From Nilaparvata lugens (taxonomy: Eukaryota; Arthropoda; Insecta; Hemiptera; Delphacidae), in assembly GCF_014356525.2 (NCBI RefSeq), contig NC_052508.1:56492497-56556496 (forward strand): a DNA stretch of 64,000 nt, in the 5' to 3' direction. Under the pieces are notes generated by a model. The model did not search any database and was not told where the DNA came from. It was given only the letters and a program-made list of their open reading frames with translations. A program made the position numbers and the translations under genes. Positions 37,901-47,200 of this stretch are shown here, one piece after another (position 1 is the first letter of the stretch; every line of letters begins with the position of its first letter).

Positions 37901-40468
37901 AGATATGAATCTTGTTGATTCCTTTGTATAAAGGATATTTCATCACCAATTAATTCAAAAACCCACACATTTAGTTGATGATTTCTGTTCATTATACTAT
38001 CCTGATGTCTCATCTATTTCGAATCCTAATTGAAACTCTTTGAAGTGCAAATTTTTATTTTAATACGGTAAGTGATAAAGACATAACCTAAATTTTGATT
38101 TGAACTGTAGTATAAATTTGAAAAGGGACAGTTTTGGACAGCCTGTTCTGCCTTCTCATATAACTATAATAATATTGTACGTGATTGAAGGAATGATGTT
38201 CCGACCGAAATTTTATATCGCGGATGATGCCACATGAGCTTTTTTTGCGTGAGTAATGAGAAGTACGTGGGTTACTTGATGAGATAATCAAACATCCACT
38301 GCCTACTGGCGGATTCGAACCCACGACCACAGAATACATACAGAATGGAAAGTCGGCTTGTATACTGACGCCAAACTCCGCCATCTTGAAAGAAAATCTA
38401 GCATTGTAATAGTAGCAGTAATTTTTATTTACAAGATGGCGCAGTCACGTGACGTGGTCTTGGTGCACTCAAGTCTTGGTGTCATGTAAAATGCATTGGT
38501 TGGATTGATACTTTCCGTTCTGTATGTATTTTGTGCCACGACCATGTAGCGTACATTATGATTCCATATTTAACATTATATTGAAATAATTTATTTATTA
38601 AGCAATAGTATTTTCATGAATTTATTGATTCATTTTTTTTCTACTTGATTGTAATTTTATTTCTAATAAATAATTGAATTTGAAAAAATGTAACGAGGGG
38701 TTGCTGTCAAGAGATTTATTCACTACCCGTGAAAATACAGTATTTATTGTTGTGTATTATTACGTATTCTTCAGTAAATCATTGTTGTTTCCTGTGAATT
38801 GGTGGTAAATATGTTTGGTTGTTTGTCAGATTTGACGTGGAAAAGTCACTGTGGTGTCAAGTGACGGTTGGCTTCCCACACAGCCACGGTCGAATCGACT
38901 TTGCCAGTGTGCTGCGCGAGCGAGCCGCCGCATCAGTCATCCACGAGGTGGCCGGCATCAACCGCGCGTTCACCTTCAAGAACAAGGACACCATCATGCT
39001 CAAAACCGACGGTCGCAACTTCTCGCAAATGTTCCGCCACTCCACCCTGCTCGAACTCAGCAAGCTCTACTCCAACGACATTCACAGCATTGCCAAGACG
39101 TACGGCATTGAGGCTGCCGCCAGGCTTATAGTCAAGGAGGTTCAAGAAGTGTTCAAGGTATGTCACGATACTTTAATCACTCCCAATTTGATTTCTCCCA
39201 TAGAATAGAATACTGTATTGGCCATCAAGTAAAAAGTTTATACAATAGGCTTTGTCATTTATACAGTATATGAGGACTCAAGCGATCCAGTCAGTTATTT
39301 ATTTATTCATAATTTACAATCAACTTAAGGACATATAAACAGACTACAGTTCAAAACTTCTCTTCATCCCAATTTCATAAAATAAATTGTCCAAATAAAG
39401 GTTATGTGCGACTTGAAACAATTAATTTTGAATTTAGAAAGATTAAAATCCGAATTGATAACAAAATTTCTTCTACTTAGCACTCAAAACTGTAAAATAA
39501 ATATTAATTTGAAATATTTTGTTCCGAAATTTAAAACAATACTTAGGTTCAGAGGATATTCTATTATTATGAATTATAAGTAAAACCATACATGATTAGT
39601 CACCAAATAATATTACCCACTAGGACTAAAATACACACACTATTATCATTACCTATTAAAATTACTTTGAAAAAGACGAATTAAATTAAAGAGAAGAGAA
39701 AATACATAAATATTATAAAATTCACTTTAATTTGAATTATAAGAAATTGCTGATTCAGACTCCCATAATAGAGGCGCAGTCCAAGTCATTGTCGGCGCAG
39801 TTAAGATACTTTGTTTGTTTGTTTTTAAAGCTTCCCAGAGACTCTAATCAGAGTATAGGAATTGTCAAAAATTTATAATATATACAGTATTACAAAAAAA
39901 TAAGAAAAAAATCACATTTTACTCATCAAAGGGAGTAAAAGTCTTTTTAACCAGGCGGATACTTTCTGAATGAAGTTTTGAATGGACAGACTTCTTACTG
40001 TGAGCGGAAATTTATTAAATAGTAGATGTTGCTGGTACTTGTGGCTTTTCAAAGTTTTACTTAGCGTAACATTTGGTGTGACTAGGTTCTCTCTATGTCT
40101 GAACAATAATTACAATGATTCAATTATCTATCTCTATTTAAAGTTGAAGTCAATTGATTTATTTTATCGCCGTTTGACAGGTTTACGGAATCGTGGTAGA
40201 TCCGCGCCATCTGCTGTTGATCGCCGACTACATGACGTTCGACGGCACGATCCAGCCGCTGAACCGAGTGGGCATGCGCGGTGGGTTGTCGCCTCTGCAG
40301 CAAATGTCGTTCGAGGCTTCGACCAACTTCCTGAAGACGGCCATCCTACAGGCCAAGACTGATTCGCTGCAGTCGCCGTCAAGTCGGCTGGTTGTCGGTC
40401 AGCCGTGTCGCACGGGTACCGGAGCCGTCGACGTCCGAATGGCTACCAGCGTTTTCCTTAGCTCATAG
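19944..40468 (+). CDS. Polr1A: DNA-directed RNA polymerase I subunit RPA1 (largest subunit)
   Basis: Catalytic largest subunit of RNA polymerase I, which makes the 47S pre-rRNA in the nucleolus. Nine exons: 19944-23320, 23801-23923, 27636-27908, 30351-30548, 33566-33644 (donor uncertain, possibly 33662), 34393-34505, 37166-37405, 38830-39157, 40181-40468. All phases agree and give 1672 residues, normal for the family. Zinc-binding C70/C73/C80/H83 ([14 protein letters not shown]); [18 protein letters not shown]; active-site [15 protein letters not shown] with Asp 575, 577 and 579; bridge-helix region [20 protein letters not shown] near 955-975; trigger loop [17 protein letters not shown] in exon 3. 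Exons 6 and 7 encode the Pol I-specific acidic linker ([19 protein letters not shown]). Exons 8-9 give [16 protein letters not shown] and [15 protein letters not shown], as in RPA1 rather than RPB1 or RPC1. Introns are loaded with transposons. Confidence 0.97.
24572..24809. mobile_element. MITE 'GGTACAAACAGAACG', in duplicated unit 1
   Basis: Left end TTAGGGTACAAACAGAACGG, right end CGTTCTGTTTGCACCTTTA, about 22 bp imperfect inverted repeats with TTA at each edge. It also has an internal repeat of GAACGGTCAAGTCTCAATA. A second copy at about 26012-26250 exists because the whole region is duplicated. Confidence 0.7.
24575..27446. repeat. Tandem duplication, two units of about 1.43 kb, in RPA1 intron 2
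   Basis: Bases about 24575-26006 and about 26014-27446 are nearly identical with an offset of 1438-1441, including the MITE, the sequence TTGTTGATGTTTTGCAG and a large foldback. They differ by rare substitutions and one 3-bp insertion (GGCATCAATC versus GGTATCATCAATC). The near identity marks it as the youngest large rearrangement I can see here. Confidence 0.9.
26376..27606. mobile_element. Large foldback element 'TGACCGAGCGAAGTGAGG' (about 1.2 kb)
   Basis: Left end TGACCGAGCGAAGTGAGGTT, right end ACCTCACTTCGCTCGGTCA. The arms stay complementary inward (AAGGAAAAGGAGTTTCCTTC and AGGAAACTCC-type stretches, CGTTTTCACACCGATAT and ATATCGGTGTGAAAACG) up to a turn at about 26945-27005 (CTACTAGTA, TACTAGTAGTTCTG). 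Unit 1 (24934-26006) is the same foldback lacking its outermost right end. No coding sequence. A partial copy is at 10808-11215. Confidence 0.75.
28092..28231. mobile_element. Foldback MITE 'TTGTGCAAC', copy in RPA1 intron 3
   Basis: Left AGCTGCACAAAAGCCTGTT, right AACAACCTTTTGTGCAACT, inner arms TTTTAACCGTGATTAAAAG and CTTTTAATCACGGTTAAAA. Same family as 11484-11636. Confidence 0.75.
28254..28484. mobile_element. TA-flanked MITE 'TAGTCCTAGAGATATTAC'
   Basis: Inverted ends TAGTCCTAGAGATATTACTT and AAGTAATATCTCTCGGACTA, with TA at the left edge. About 230 bp, lying just after the 28092 foldback. No reading frame. Confidence 0.65.
28984..29132. repeat. Perfect-arm hairpin in RPA1 intron 3
   Basis: Arms of about 55 bp: ACACATATGTTGTCAAATTC and GAATTTGACAACATATGTG, then TTTATTTGGTAC and GTACCAAATAAA, around a short loop with GGTTTCGTG. 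Confidence 0.75.
29154..29310. repeat. Hairpin repeat with hammerhead-like core sequence, RPA1 intron 3
   Basis: Outer arms ATTGAAAAACACAGTTCTAT and AACTGTGTTTCTTCAA. On the minus strand the loop has CTGAAGA (29247-29241), a short GTGT/ACAC stem and then GAAAC (29220 downward). The same arrangement is seen at 40880-41038. Confidence 0.55.
29311..30173. other. Remainder of RPA1 intron 3
   Basis: AT-rich, no exon seen. The open frame 30007-30270 has no family marks and overlaps a MITE. Confidence 0.4.
30175..30323. mobile_element. MITE ending 27 bp before RPA1 exon 4
   Basis: Left GGGCCGTTTGTACAGTATCA after TTA, right TTTTACTGTGCAAACTTTTT. The inner arms AGTTTAAACT and AGTTTAAGC recur. Related wording (GCACAGTTGCAGTTTGAACG) is at about 52630. 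The right end leaves only about 27 bp to the exon 4 acceptor. Confidence 0.6.
31108..31765 (+). repeat. Unclassified element with palindromic head, copy 2
   Basis: Matches 16077-16767 throughout: CTAGCCGTCAGGCTCGC head, foldback to CCTGACGGCTAG, then the same body with CAACTTGGTGCCAACCTAAC and the end GTGAGTGAGTGCCATTT plus TATATATATAGAT. The head has lost part of its right arm. RPA1 intron 4. Confidence 0.7.
31766..32301. other. RPA1 intron 4, unassigned part
   Basis: No exon or clear repeat structure seen. Confidence 0.35.
32302..32550 (+). repeat. Interspersed repeat 'GGTAACCCGTGCTCCGC', copy 2
   Basis: From ACTAGCAGGTAACCTGTG to CTTTCCTTTATTATATTATA. Carries CATCCTCGGTAAATTAAGAA, found in all copies. 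RPA1 intron 4. Confidence 0.65.
32551..33466. other. RPA1 intron 4, AT-rich remainder
   Basis: No exon or named repeat seen up to the short duplication before exon 5. Confidence 0.35.
33467..33564 (+). repeat. 49 bp tandem duplication of the tract before RPA1 exon 5
   Basis: TCAATTATTTTCTAATCC through ATTTTTGTTTTAA occurs at 33467-33515 and again, exactly, at 33516-33564. Each unit has a possible branch site (TTCTAATC) and the polypyrimidine stretch TTTTATTTTTGTTTT. Only the second is followed by G, making the acceptor AAG|GCAT. Confidence 0.9.
33648..33960 (+). repeat. Repeat sequence abutting RPA1 exon 5, present twice
   Basis: AGAGTATTCGACCAATAAC, CTGAAAGTTACAGTATTATA and TTGAAGGGTTCC occur at about 33659-33740 and again at about 33845-33930. 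The first copy starts within or directly after the end of exon 5 and obscures the splice donor. Confidence 0.65.
34123..34250. repeat. Hairpin MITE in RPA1 intron 5
   Basis: AATTAATAAAAATAATATAA with TTGTAGTACCCTTTATTT on the left, AAATAAAGGGTACTACAA with TTTTTTATTAATT on the right, and a short loop. About 140 bp before exon 6. Confidence 0.75.
34958..35196 (+). repeat. Interspersed repeat 'GGTAACCCGTGCTTCGC', copy 3
   Basis: ACTAGTAGGTAACCCGTGC to TTTCCTTTATTATAGTATAG, matching 32302-32550. Inserted at the inner edge of the left arm of the 34820 transposon. Confidence 0.65.
35651..35732 (-). repeat. tRNA-like sequence, probably a SINE head
   Basis: In reverse it reads GTAGCGCAGCGGTAAAACG (A-box-like) and GGTTCGAATCCC (B box) about 30 bp apart. 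The T stem has at least two mismatches and I cannot close a 7-bp acceptor stem, so I do not call a functional tRNA. Confidence 0.45.
36410..36529 (+). pseudogene. Transposase C-terminal remnant
   Basis: An open frame without ATG reads [18 protein letters not shown], then [15 protein letters not shown] and a stop. The pattern IP.EIL.R..RN....F..CI...G.H is the end of a DDE transposase, mariner-like in style. It lies just before the right arm of the 34820 element and reads toward it. The rest of the protein is not recoverable by eye. Confidence 0.5.
36848..37062. repeat. Hairpin element ending about 105 bp before RPA1 exon 7
   Basis: Outer arms ACTGTATAATAATATTATTT and AAATGATAATTATACAGT; inner GGCTATATAAATAGAAC and TTCTATTTATATAGC; core TATTGACCGAAGAAC and GTTCTTCGGTCAATA. 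Confidence 0.75.
38283..38390 (-). repeat. tRNA-like sequence, probably a SINE head (RPA1 intron 7)
   Basis: In reverse: GGCGGAGTTTGGCGTCAGTA near 38390 and GTGGGTTCGAATCCGCC near 38310, spaced as A and B boxes of a tRNA-derived promoter. T-stem pairing is imperfect. A tRNA-derived SINE is more likely than a tRNA gene. Confidence 0.4.
39158..40180. other. RPA1 intron 8
   Basis: AT-rich, with no exon and no repeat structure I can name. The donor is AAG|GTATGT and the acceptor TTTGACAG. Confidence 0.5.
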
Positions 40469-40504
40469 TAGTGAATCTACTTCAATTGTAATTGTCTTGT
40501 TTTT

Positions 40505-40510
40505 AATAAA
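40505..40510 (+). terminator. RPA1 polyadenylation signal
   Basis: AATAAA 37 bp after the RPA1 stop codon, in TTTTTAATAAAGTAAGG. A very short 3' untranslated region is implied. Confidence 0.7.
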
Positions 40511-40570
40511 GTAAGGTTCTATTTTATCAATACACTACTTGATTAACTACTAAAGATCTTAAGACACTTA

Positions 40571-40728
40571 GCTACTCTGAAATAGGTCTTCGGAAGACGT
40601 AGCCGTTCTATCTCCCAATGTTAAATCCAAGCTATGAATCTGTCCCGCTCAAACCAGCGTAGCGTAGCTTCAATATTGGGAGATAGGAAGTCTACGTCTT
40701 CCGAAGACGTATTTCAGCGTAGCGTAGC
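40571..40728. mobile_element. Hairpin MITE just 3' of RPA1
   Basis: Arms GCTACTCTGAAATAGGTCTT with CGGAAGACGTAG, and CTACGTCTTCCG with AAGACGTATTTCAGCGTAGC; inner TATCTCCCAAT and ATTGGGAGATA. It begins only about 60 bp after the polyadenylation signal. Confidence 0.75.
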
Positions 40729-40883
40729 CAAGTTTGTAAAGACCTTCACTTGGATTCCCAGCCTATGAAATTGAATTCTCTTGTCTATTGACAGTTTTAA
40801 ATTAGGGATAGAAAGAGTTTTTGACAGCCACTAGCGTAACATTCCTTCCGACTTGGGCCAATTTATTCCTATGTATTTTAAGT

Positions 40884-41038
40884 TGAAATAAAAATATATT
40901 GTCAATTCCACATAATTTTATTTATTTGAGTCCAAACTAGTTTCGATGCACTTGGCATCATCATCAGTGGTAGACTGAGTCTACCACTCTTTTACTCGAA
41001 TAAATTATGTGGAATTGACAATATCTTTTTATTTCACC
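40884..41038. mobile_element. Foldback with hammerhead-like three-way junction
   Basis: Outer arms about 45 bp: ATTGTCAATTCCACATAATT and AATTATGTGGAATTGACAAT, with AAGTTGAAATAAAAATAT and ATATCTTTTTATTTCACCTT. Read on the minus strand, the inner part has a second hairpin (TGGTAGAC TCA GTCTACCA), then CTGATGA (40967-40961), one T, a hairpin GATGC/GCATC and GAAAC (40944-40940). Confidence 0.6.
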
Positions 41039-41831
41039 TTAATATGGAGGAGTTCCACAACATCTCTGTGCCAAGTGTTAATCCTATGCTTTTTATTGGC
41101 CGAGATATCCTTTCGGATCTCGGCTAATTTATTCTTATATATCTTTTATTGGCAGAGAGATCCTTTCGGATGTTCTGCATCACCGCATTTTTGACTGAAG
41201 TTTTGTGTACAAGTTCTATAAAAAGTATTTCTATAGATCTTGTTTCTGTAACTACTGACCTGAAAGAGTATACAATCTACATTACACCTGCGTCCGAAGT
41301 GACTGTCACTTACGTTCAGGTTTTAGTCTGTAGTTTACTGTCAAAAATGTCCGGTGAATCGTAGAGTAAGTAGCTGGGCTTCGTCATATGCCTGTTGCCT
41401 CTACCCATAATTGTGATGAATATTGTCAATCGTTTCTACTAGTCTATTCTTAATAAATGATGAATTAGAATCACTCCTCAAACAAGAAAAAAATCAAGAT
41501 TAGAAAAATTGTATGATAATCAACTACTTGTACAACAGAATGCATGTTGTCAATTAAAATGAATTGAATCAGAATCATCCACAATAACAAGAAAAAATAC
41601 TATCAGAATTTTTTACCGTAACTTTTAGACCAATAACTTACAACAAGATCATGTCAATCATTATTAATTTCTTGTTAAAACGGACCTCCAAAATGTGCAT
41701 GATGTTCGATTGCAGTTATAATCAAAGATACAATATAGATTGCAGTTATAGATTAATTTCTTTCGAGGACGAGCAGCCCGTTTTTGCAGCTCAGTATGTC
41801 CACAAACTTGGCTTGATGATTGCGATACATT
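41039..41831. other. Intergenic between RPA1 and cyclin B, no gene seen
   Basis: A short self-complementary segment (CCGAGATATCCTTTCGGATC near 41099) and a related second copy (GAGAGATCCTTTCGGAT near 41157). Nothing else I can support. Confidence 0.4.
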
Positions 41832-41998
41832 AAGGTGCGTACAGATTTACGCGCCGCGAACATGAGCAATTCACTTTTAATCAGCTGATGCCAAGCTTTT
41901 TATATCTGTATCTTACCGTTTCTGTAAAAATACAGATATAGTCAGCTGATTAAAAGTGAATTGCTCATGTTCGCGGCGCGTAAATCTGTACGCACCTT
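41832..41998. mobile_element. Near-perfect foldback MITE 'AAGGTGCGTACAGATTTACG'
   Basis: Arms of about 65 bp: AAGGTGCGTACAGATTTACG, CGCCGCGAACATGAGC and AATTCACTTTTAATCAGCTG, mirrored on the right with almost no mismatches, around a short loop. A decayed relative at 47248-47785 carries another MITE inside it. Confidence 0.9.
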
Positions 41999-42301
41999 TA
42001 GAAGATCATAGGAAATACTCCTATATATGGCTGTGGAGAAGAGTTGGACCATGACCAGATGCATACGGTACGTTACATATCCTCTCAGCCAAGCACTTTA
42101 TAGGAATTTAATTTGTTGATTTCCTATGTTGAAATTGATTAAATGAAACTATATGAATGATGAAATATTTTTTATGTTGGAATGACAAAATTGAACTCTG
42201 GATAAAATATGAAAAATAAACTGTTACAAGTGATAAACAAACTATACCAGTTGAAAACATCACAGGTGGCAATCTGATGATTCGCCACATTACCCCCCGG
42301 G

Positions 42302-42826
42302 CATTTTCGGAAGATGAGAGGACTGCTTACTGTTGAACACCTGTTGATGCTGTACCATGCAGTATTTGCCAGCCACATACAGTATGGCATCTTGATATGG
42401 GGACATTCGGCGCATGTGAAGGACATACTCCTGCTCCAGAAAAAGGCACTTCGTGTAATGACGTTTAGCGAGTATGATGCACACTGTCAGCCCATATTCC
42501 AACGTTTGGGCATTTATACAGTTCAAGGCATGTACATATTGTCATCGCTCCTACACGTCAGGAGAAACATCTGCACGTTTGCTAGAAGGGAGGAAGTGCA
42601 CTCACATGGAACTCGAAGGGGGGTTGACTTGGATGTGCCGCGCTGTCGCCTGTCAAGAGTGAAGGACAGTTTTCCTGTTTTGGCGGTGCGAATGTTCAAC
42701 TGCCTGCCGAACTCGGTTAGGGCACGCCCAGTCAATGTGTTCAGAAGCTCATTGTCAAAGTGGCTTGTTGGAAGGAGCTTCTACCGGTTAGATGATTTTT
42801 TCGGCGAAAGCATTGCTGGACTGTGA
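42302..42826 (+). pseudogene. LINE reverse-transcriptase C-terminal fragment with an open frame
   Basis: The open frame reads GLLTVEHLLMLYHAVFASHI, then QYGILIWGHSAHVKDILLLQ, KKALRVMTF, HGTRRGVDLDVPRCRLSR and FNCLPNSVRARPVNVFRSSL to a TGA at 42826. These are the thumb and C-terminal marks of Jockey/CR1-like reverse transcriptases (YGI..WG; LQKKALR; FN.LP). The element is 5'-truncated, so it is dead, but the retained open frame suggests a recent insertion. Confidence 0.85.
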
Positions 42827-43231
42827 CGCTGCCTACAGTTTTACGTACCATGTTTAATTGACACGATCTATCCAGGAAGACCTGGCCCTGATTACGACTT
42901 TGGATATTTGGATATAGGTTAGGGCAATGGCAATGTACCTAGAATACATACATGTACGGTAGCCTATACATACATAATACATTGTATTCTGGGTACAGTA
43001 CCTTGGGTTAGAGCGTCGTTTTTGCTTTTCAATGGCAATAATCCAGTGGGCATGGGTACCGGTAGTAATTTCCAAAATTATTTAGGCTAATCATTTACAA
43101 ATTAGAAATTTTGTCATTAAAATTACCGCTATAACTGAAAGGGTCTGTTAAAAGCGCAAATAGATTGAATTTAGTTTTATAGTAGGCTACCCTTAGCCTA
43201 CTAGACTAGTATTAGAAGTTGGCTAGGGTAC

Positions 43232-43451
43232 CTATAGTGAGGTCCACGTTATAATGACAGTATTTGATCAACTTTGGTTTTCCTATCCTTGTCTATCATT
43301 CGACAAAGCCGGTGGTACTATCCTTTTCTAGGTCCACAACGATGCCAATTATGTTTTTGACAGTGTAGAAATATAATTAATTAATGCAGAGAATCAGCAT
43401 CGCTATTCTCCTATCTTTATCTACTGTCATTATAACGTGGACCTCACTATA
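43232..43451. mobile_element. Mariner-type MITE 'TATAGTGAGGTCCACG', copy B (short)
   Basis: CTATAGTGAGGTCCACGTTA at the left and TAACGTGGACCTCACTATA at the right; 220 bp, the shortest of the four copies. Intergenic, about 760 bp before the cyclin B start. Confidence 0.8.
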
Positions 43452-44212
43452 TTAACAACTTACTGTATAGTAATTTACAATAGATTCACTATTTGAATGA
43501 TTTTATCTTGAGTAAACTTTTTATCACAAATCGAATACGGTACCTACTTTTGTTTCAATTATTGAAATTATAATCAGGCTAATTGATTAGTTGACGAAAA
43601 TAAAAATTGGTCTATTATCTTTCTCAGTAAATCAAGAGTCTTCATGCAATTTTTTAATTATTCAGAGTACAGATAATAATACAGTAATATTGTAGAATCA
43701 TTGTTCTGACTAAAATCCAAACTCTAAATAATTATACCAATCATTTTTTTCAATAAACTGATGAACGGTCACGATATGGTCGAGCAATTCTAACTTTGGA
43801 TAACTGAATTGAATATGGAGTAAACAGACCTATATCAGTAAAGAGGAATGTATTACAAACAGTTCATATTTTATGTGGTTAAGAGATATTCTAATCATCA
43901 AATACAACGTTTTTTATTATAAAATTACTATTTTCACAGTGACTTATAAGAGTATTGGAATTATTTAAATTTAAGTTAACGGACAATATGATATGACAAC
44001 AATCGAGTGGACGGACATTTTGATTTTTTGTTTGAACTAGCAGCAAGGAGCAAACACTGGAACCTGCAGTTCAATTTTCAACTAATTTCAACTTGCAGAT
44101 TTCATCATGTACTTTTGATTTTTGTAGACTTGCTCAACTTTTAACTATTATTTTTGACGCACGAACATTTTAACTACGTATCTTTTAAAGATTTTATTGC
44201 AAGAAAATTACA

Positions 44213-47200
44213 ATGGCTCTTCATCTGAGAAATGGACAAACGGTAAGTGTAAAACTTTTCATAAACGGCTTGCTACATTAGTTAAGGTACTAGAAAATTA
44301 TTTTGCAAAGGCTACTCACATTTCAAATTGTCTTTAATTTAAAAAAATATTTATTATTTTATTTTTTCAAGTAATTAGCACTGAAGCAATTTACATTTTA
44401 CTTGAAATTTTTATTCGTATCTGTATATTAAATTTTTATATAATATTCGTCTTGTCTGTTCTAATTTTTGACAGCAATGTAAAAATTGGTTTAACAAAAA
44501 TGTATTTCCATAAACACCAGTATTGTTAGCTTTATTCTACTTCTACTTTATTAATATGTTGTAAATCTAAGTTTTATTCCTTACCGTAAAATTACCATAA
44601 CTTATAAGTTACTGATCTGAAAACTTATCTAGCTTTGTCATGTTGATTCAGGTAGGCAACCACTTTGGTCAGCGGCACTTGCAAGTATAAAATTAGCCAA
44701 TTTCGATTATATTTTGTTGGCCTAGGTATATTATGAACTAACATAGTGAATTTAATAATTCTTTTTGGAGTTTTTAAAACTTTTTTACAAAGATCATTAT
44801 TTCCTCTATAGTATTGCTTCAATAATAATTTTTCTTTGCTGAAATGAAGTTTGCAGCAGTATGAATAATATGTATCCTTGTGGTTCATATATTTTTTCAC
44901 TTGATTTAAAATTATGAAATTTATACAATCTTTCAAGGTGTTGAAATATTTTTATATTATTAATTTTGAAAGGTAAGTTACCTTTAGGCTACACCTTTTA
45001 AAGTTTTGGTTCTGATGGGGAACCTAGGGAGTGTTTTGGGGTTACTCTCCCTTGGTAAAAATGAAATTTCAACTTTTCAAAAACTCGTTTTTAGAGTGAT
45101 TTTAGTTATATAATTCTACCATCATTTTTCCATATTTTCAACAAAAATGCTTTTTACTATAGGAGTACCTAGCAAGTACTGTAGTTTTAAAAGCTTACAT
45201 ACGGTACACAAGTAAAAACTCACCAAAAAATTTATATTGGCGCTTTTGTTCTGTTTCTCTCAATTATTGCAATACAAATTTTTAATTCTTAATGGGTATG
45301 GAAATTGGAATATTTTGTTATTTTTTAGATCAACCGAATAAACTCAGCCAGTCAAGAGAATTTGAATGTGAATCGAGCTGGAAAGTCGGTTGCAACGACT
45401 GGTGCTAAACAGGGCTTGGTGGATATCACCAAAAAAGCAAATGGCGGTCTTCAGTTGCGCGGCGATAAGCGAGCTGCTCTTGGGGAGATTAGTCGCAATG
45501 TTGCCAACCCTGCACCGGTCTCAAACCTCAAGAAGGAAGCATTCACCAAACCCGTTGCTCCTCTGCCCGTCAAAACTACCACGTATGTTTTTCAACTCAA
45601 ACCTAATTTTTACTGTAGATTGTATATAACGATGTGCGGTAAAAAGAAAGCAGATTCACTGGTGTCGCTTGTCGCCGAGGAAATACAGGCTTAGGGCCGG
45701 TTTCCGAGCCCGAGATTTAGCTAAGTTCTAGACTTTAAACAGCTGGAGTCAGAAAATTGACTCTCCGAAACGGTAGTCATTGTCAAAGTCACGTTTAAAT
45801 TAAATTTCGAAAAACTAGAAAATTTAACACAAAATAAAATAAAGAGAAAATAGTGTTAAGTTTCAGCTATTTTGTATTGTTTAGGAATGTTTCATTTCGT
45901 CAAGAAAAAACGTTTTCAATTATAGAAATGAGAATTTCATTATGAATGATTTATTTTGCAGCAACTACACCCCGTTTTAAAAAGCCAATTTTCTGACTCC
46001 TTCCATTTAAAGTCTAAAACTTATTTAAATACGGAGCTCGGAAACCGGCCGTTAATGTTTTCAATTATTTGTGTTGAAGTTTTGAAATTTACTATTGTAT
46101 AGTCGCTCGTAAAAGCTAAATCATCAATTTGTCTGTACATGTGAACTTTTGTCGCTTCTTACGACAGTTTATAGTCGGCTGTTCCTTCTCTCTATTTTCG
46201 TTGAAGTGTGTTTCTTCGTCCTAAACTATTATTTATTTTGATTATTTTGTTCAATACTGATAGGCCTACCGTATCTAGTTCTTGATTTATAGACTGGTAT
46301 TAAAGCTATTGGATTGATAGTTCATTGGTTCACAAACTACATCTAAATATATAAATGTGAACTTTTGTCGCTTCTTATGACAGTTTATAGTCGGCTGTTC
46401 CTTCTCTCTATTTTCGTTGAAGTGTTTTTCTTCGTCCCAAACTATTATTTATTTTGATTATTTTTTTCAATACTGATATCTAGTTCTTGACTTATAGACT
46501 GATATTAAAGCTATTGGATTCATTGGTTCACAAACTACATCTAAATATATAAATTACAAACAAATAATTTATAATCTACAATTACAACAAACTACAATAA
46601 TTCAATCAAGCTTAAGAATTATTATTAATGGTAAATCCTTAATAATAATATTACGAAAAAACTATATTATTAATGACCAAATCATCAAAAACAATAATAA
46701 TATTACAAGAACTATAGTGGATTGATAGTGAAACTCAAGAGTACGGTACCGTACTAAGGGTTTTTTAATCTCATTTTTATTTTTTCGTGAAACCCTTTTT
46801 CAGGTTTTATTAATTTGCTATATGATATAACTTGTTTGAATTGATAGGAATCCAGTTGTGAGAACTACTAGAACCGTGTTGGCAAGACAGAGTCTGCTTG
46901 CCAAAGCTACAGCTCTGCCCAAGGTGTTGTCAACAAGCACGGCGAGCAAGGTGTTGTCAACAAGCACGGCGAGCAAGGCATCACTCGCTAGTAGCAGCAT
47001 AGCGAGATCAAGCAATGCACTCCCCAAGAGAGAGGTCAAGGCGCCCACCACCAAGAAGGAAAAAAAGCAGCCTGCATTTGGAATTCCTTACAACATTCGC
47101 GGGCCTCAAGTTCCTACTGACGCTGATTTCCGAGACTTCGATAAGGAAATGGGCAACAATCAGCTGTTCATGGGAATCTACTGTCCGGACATGTTCGCTT

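Noticed and set aside
38851..39166. Overlapping frames in RPA1 exon 8
   Set aside because: GC-rich shadows. The phase-consistent frame [10 protein letters not shown] to EVQEVFK matches RPA1.
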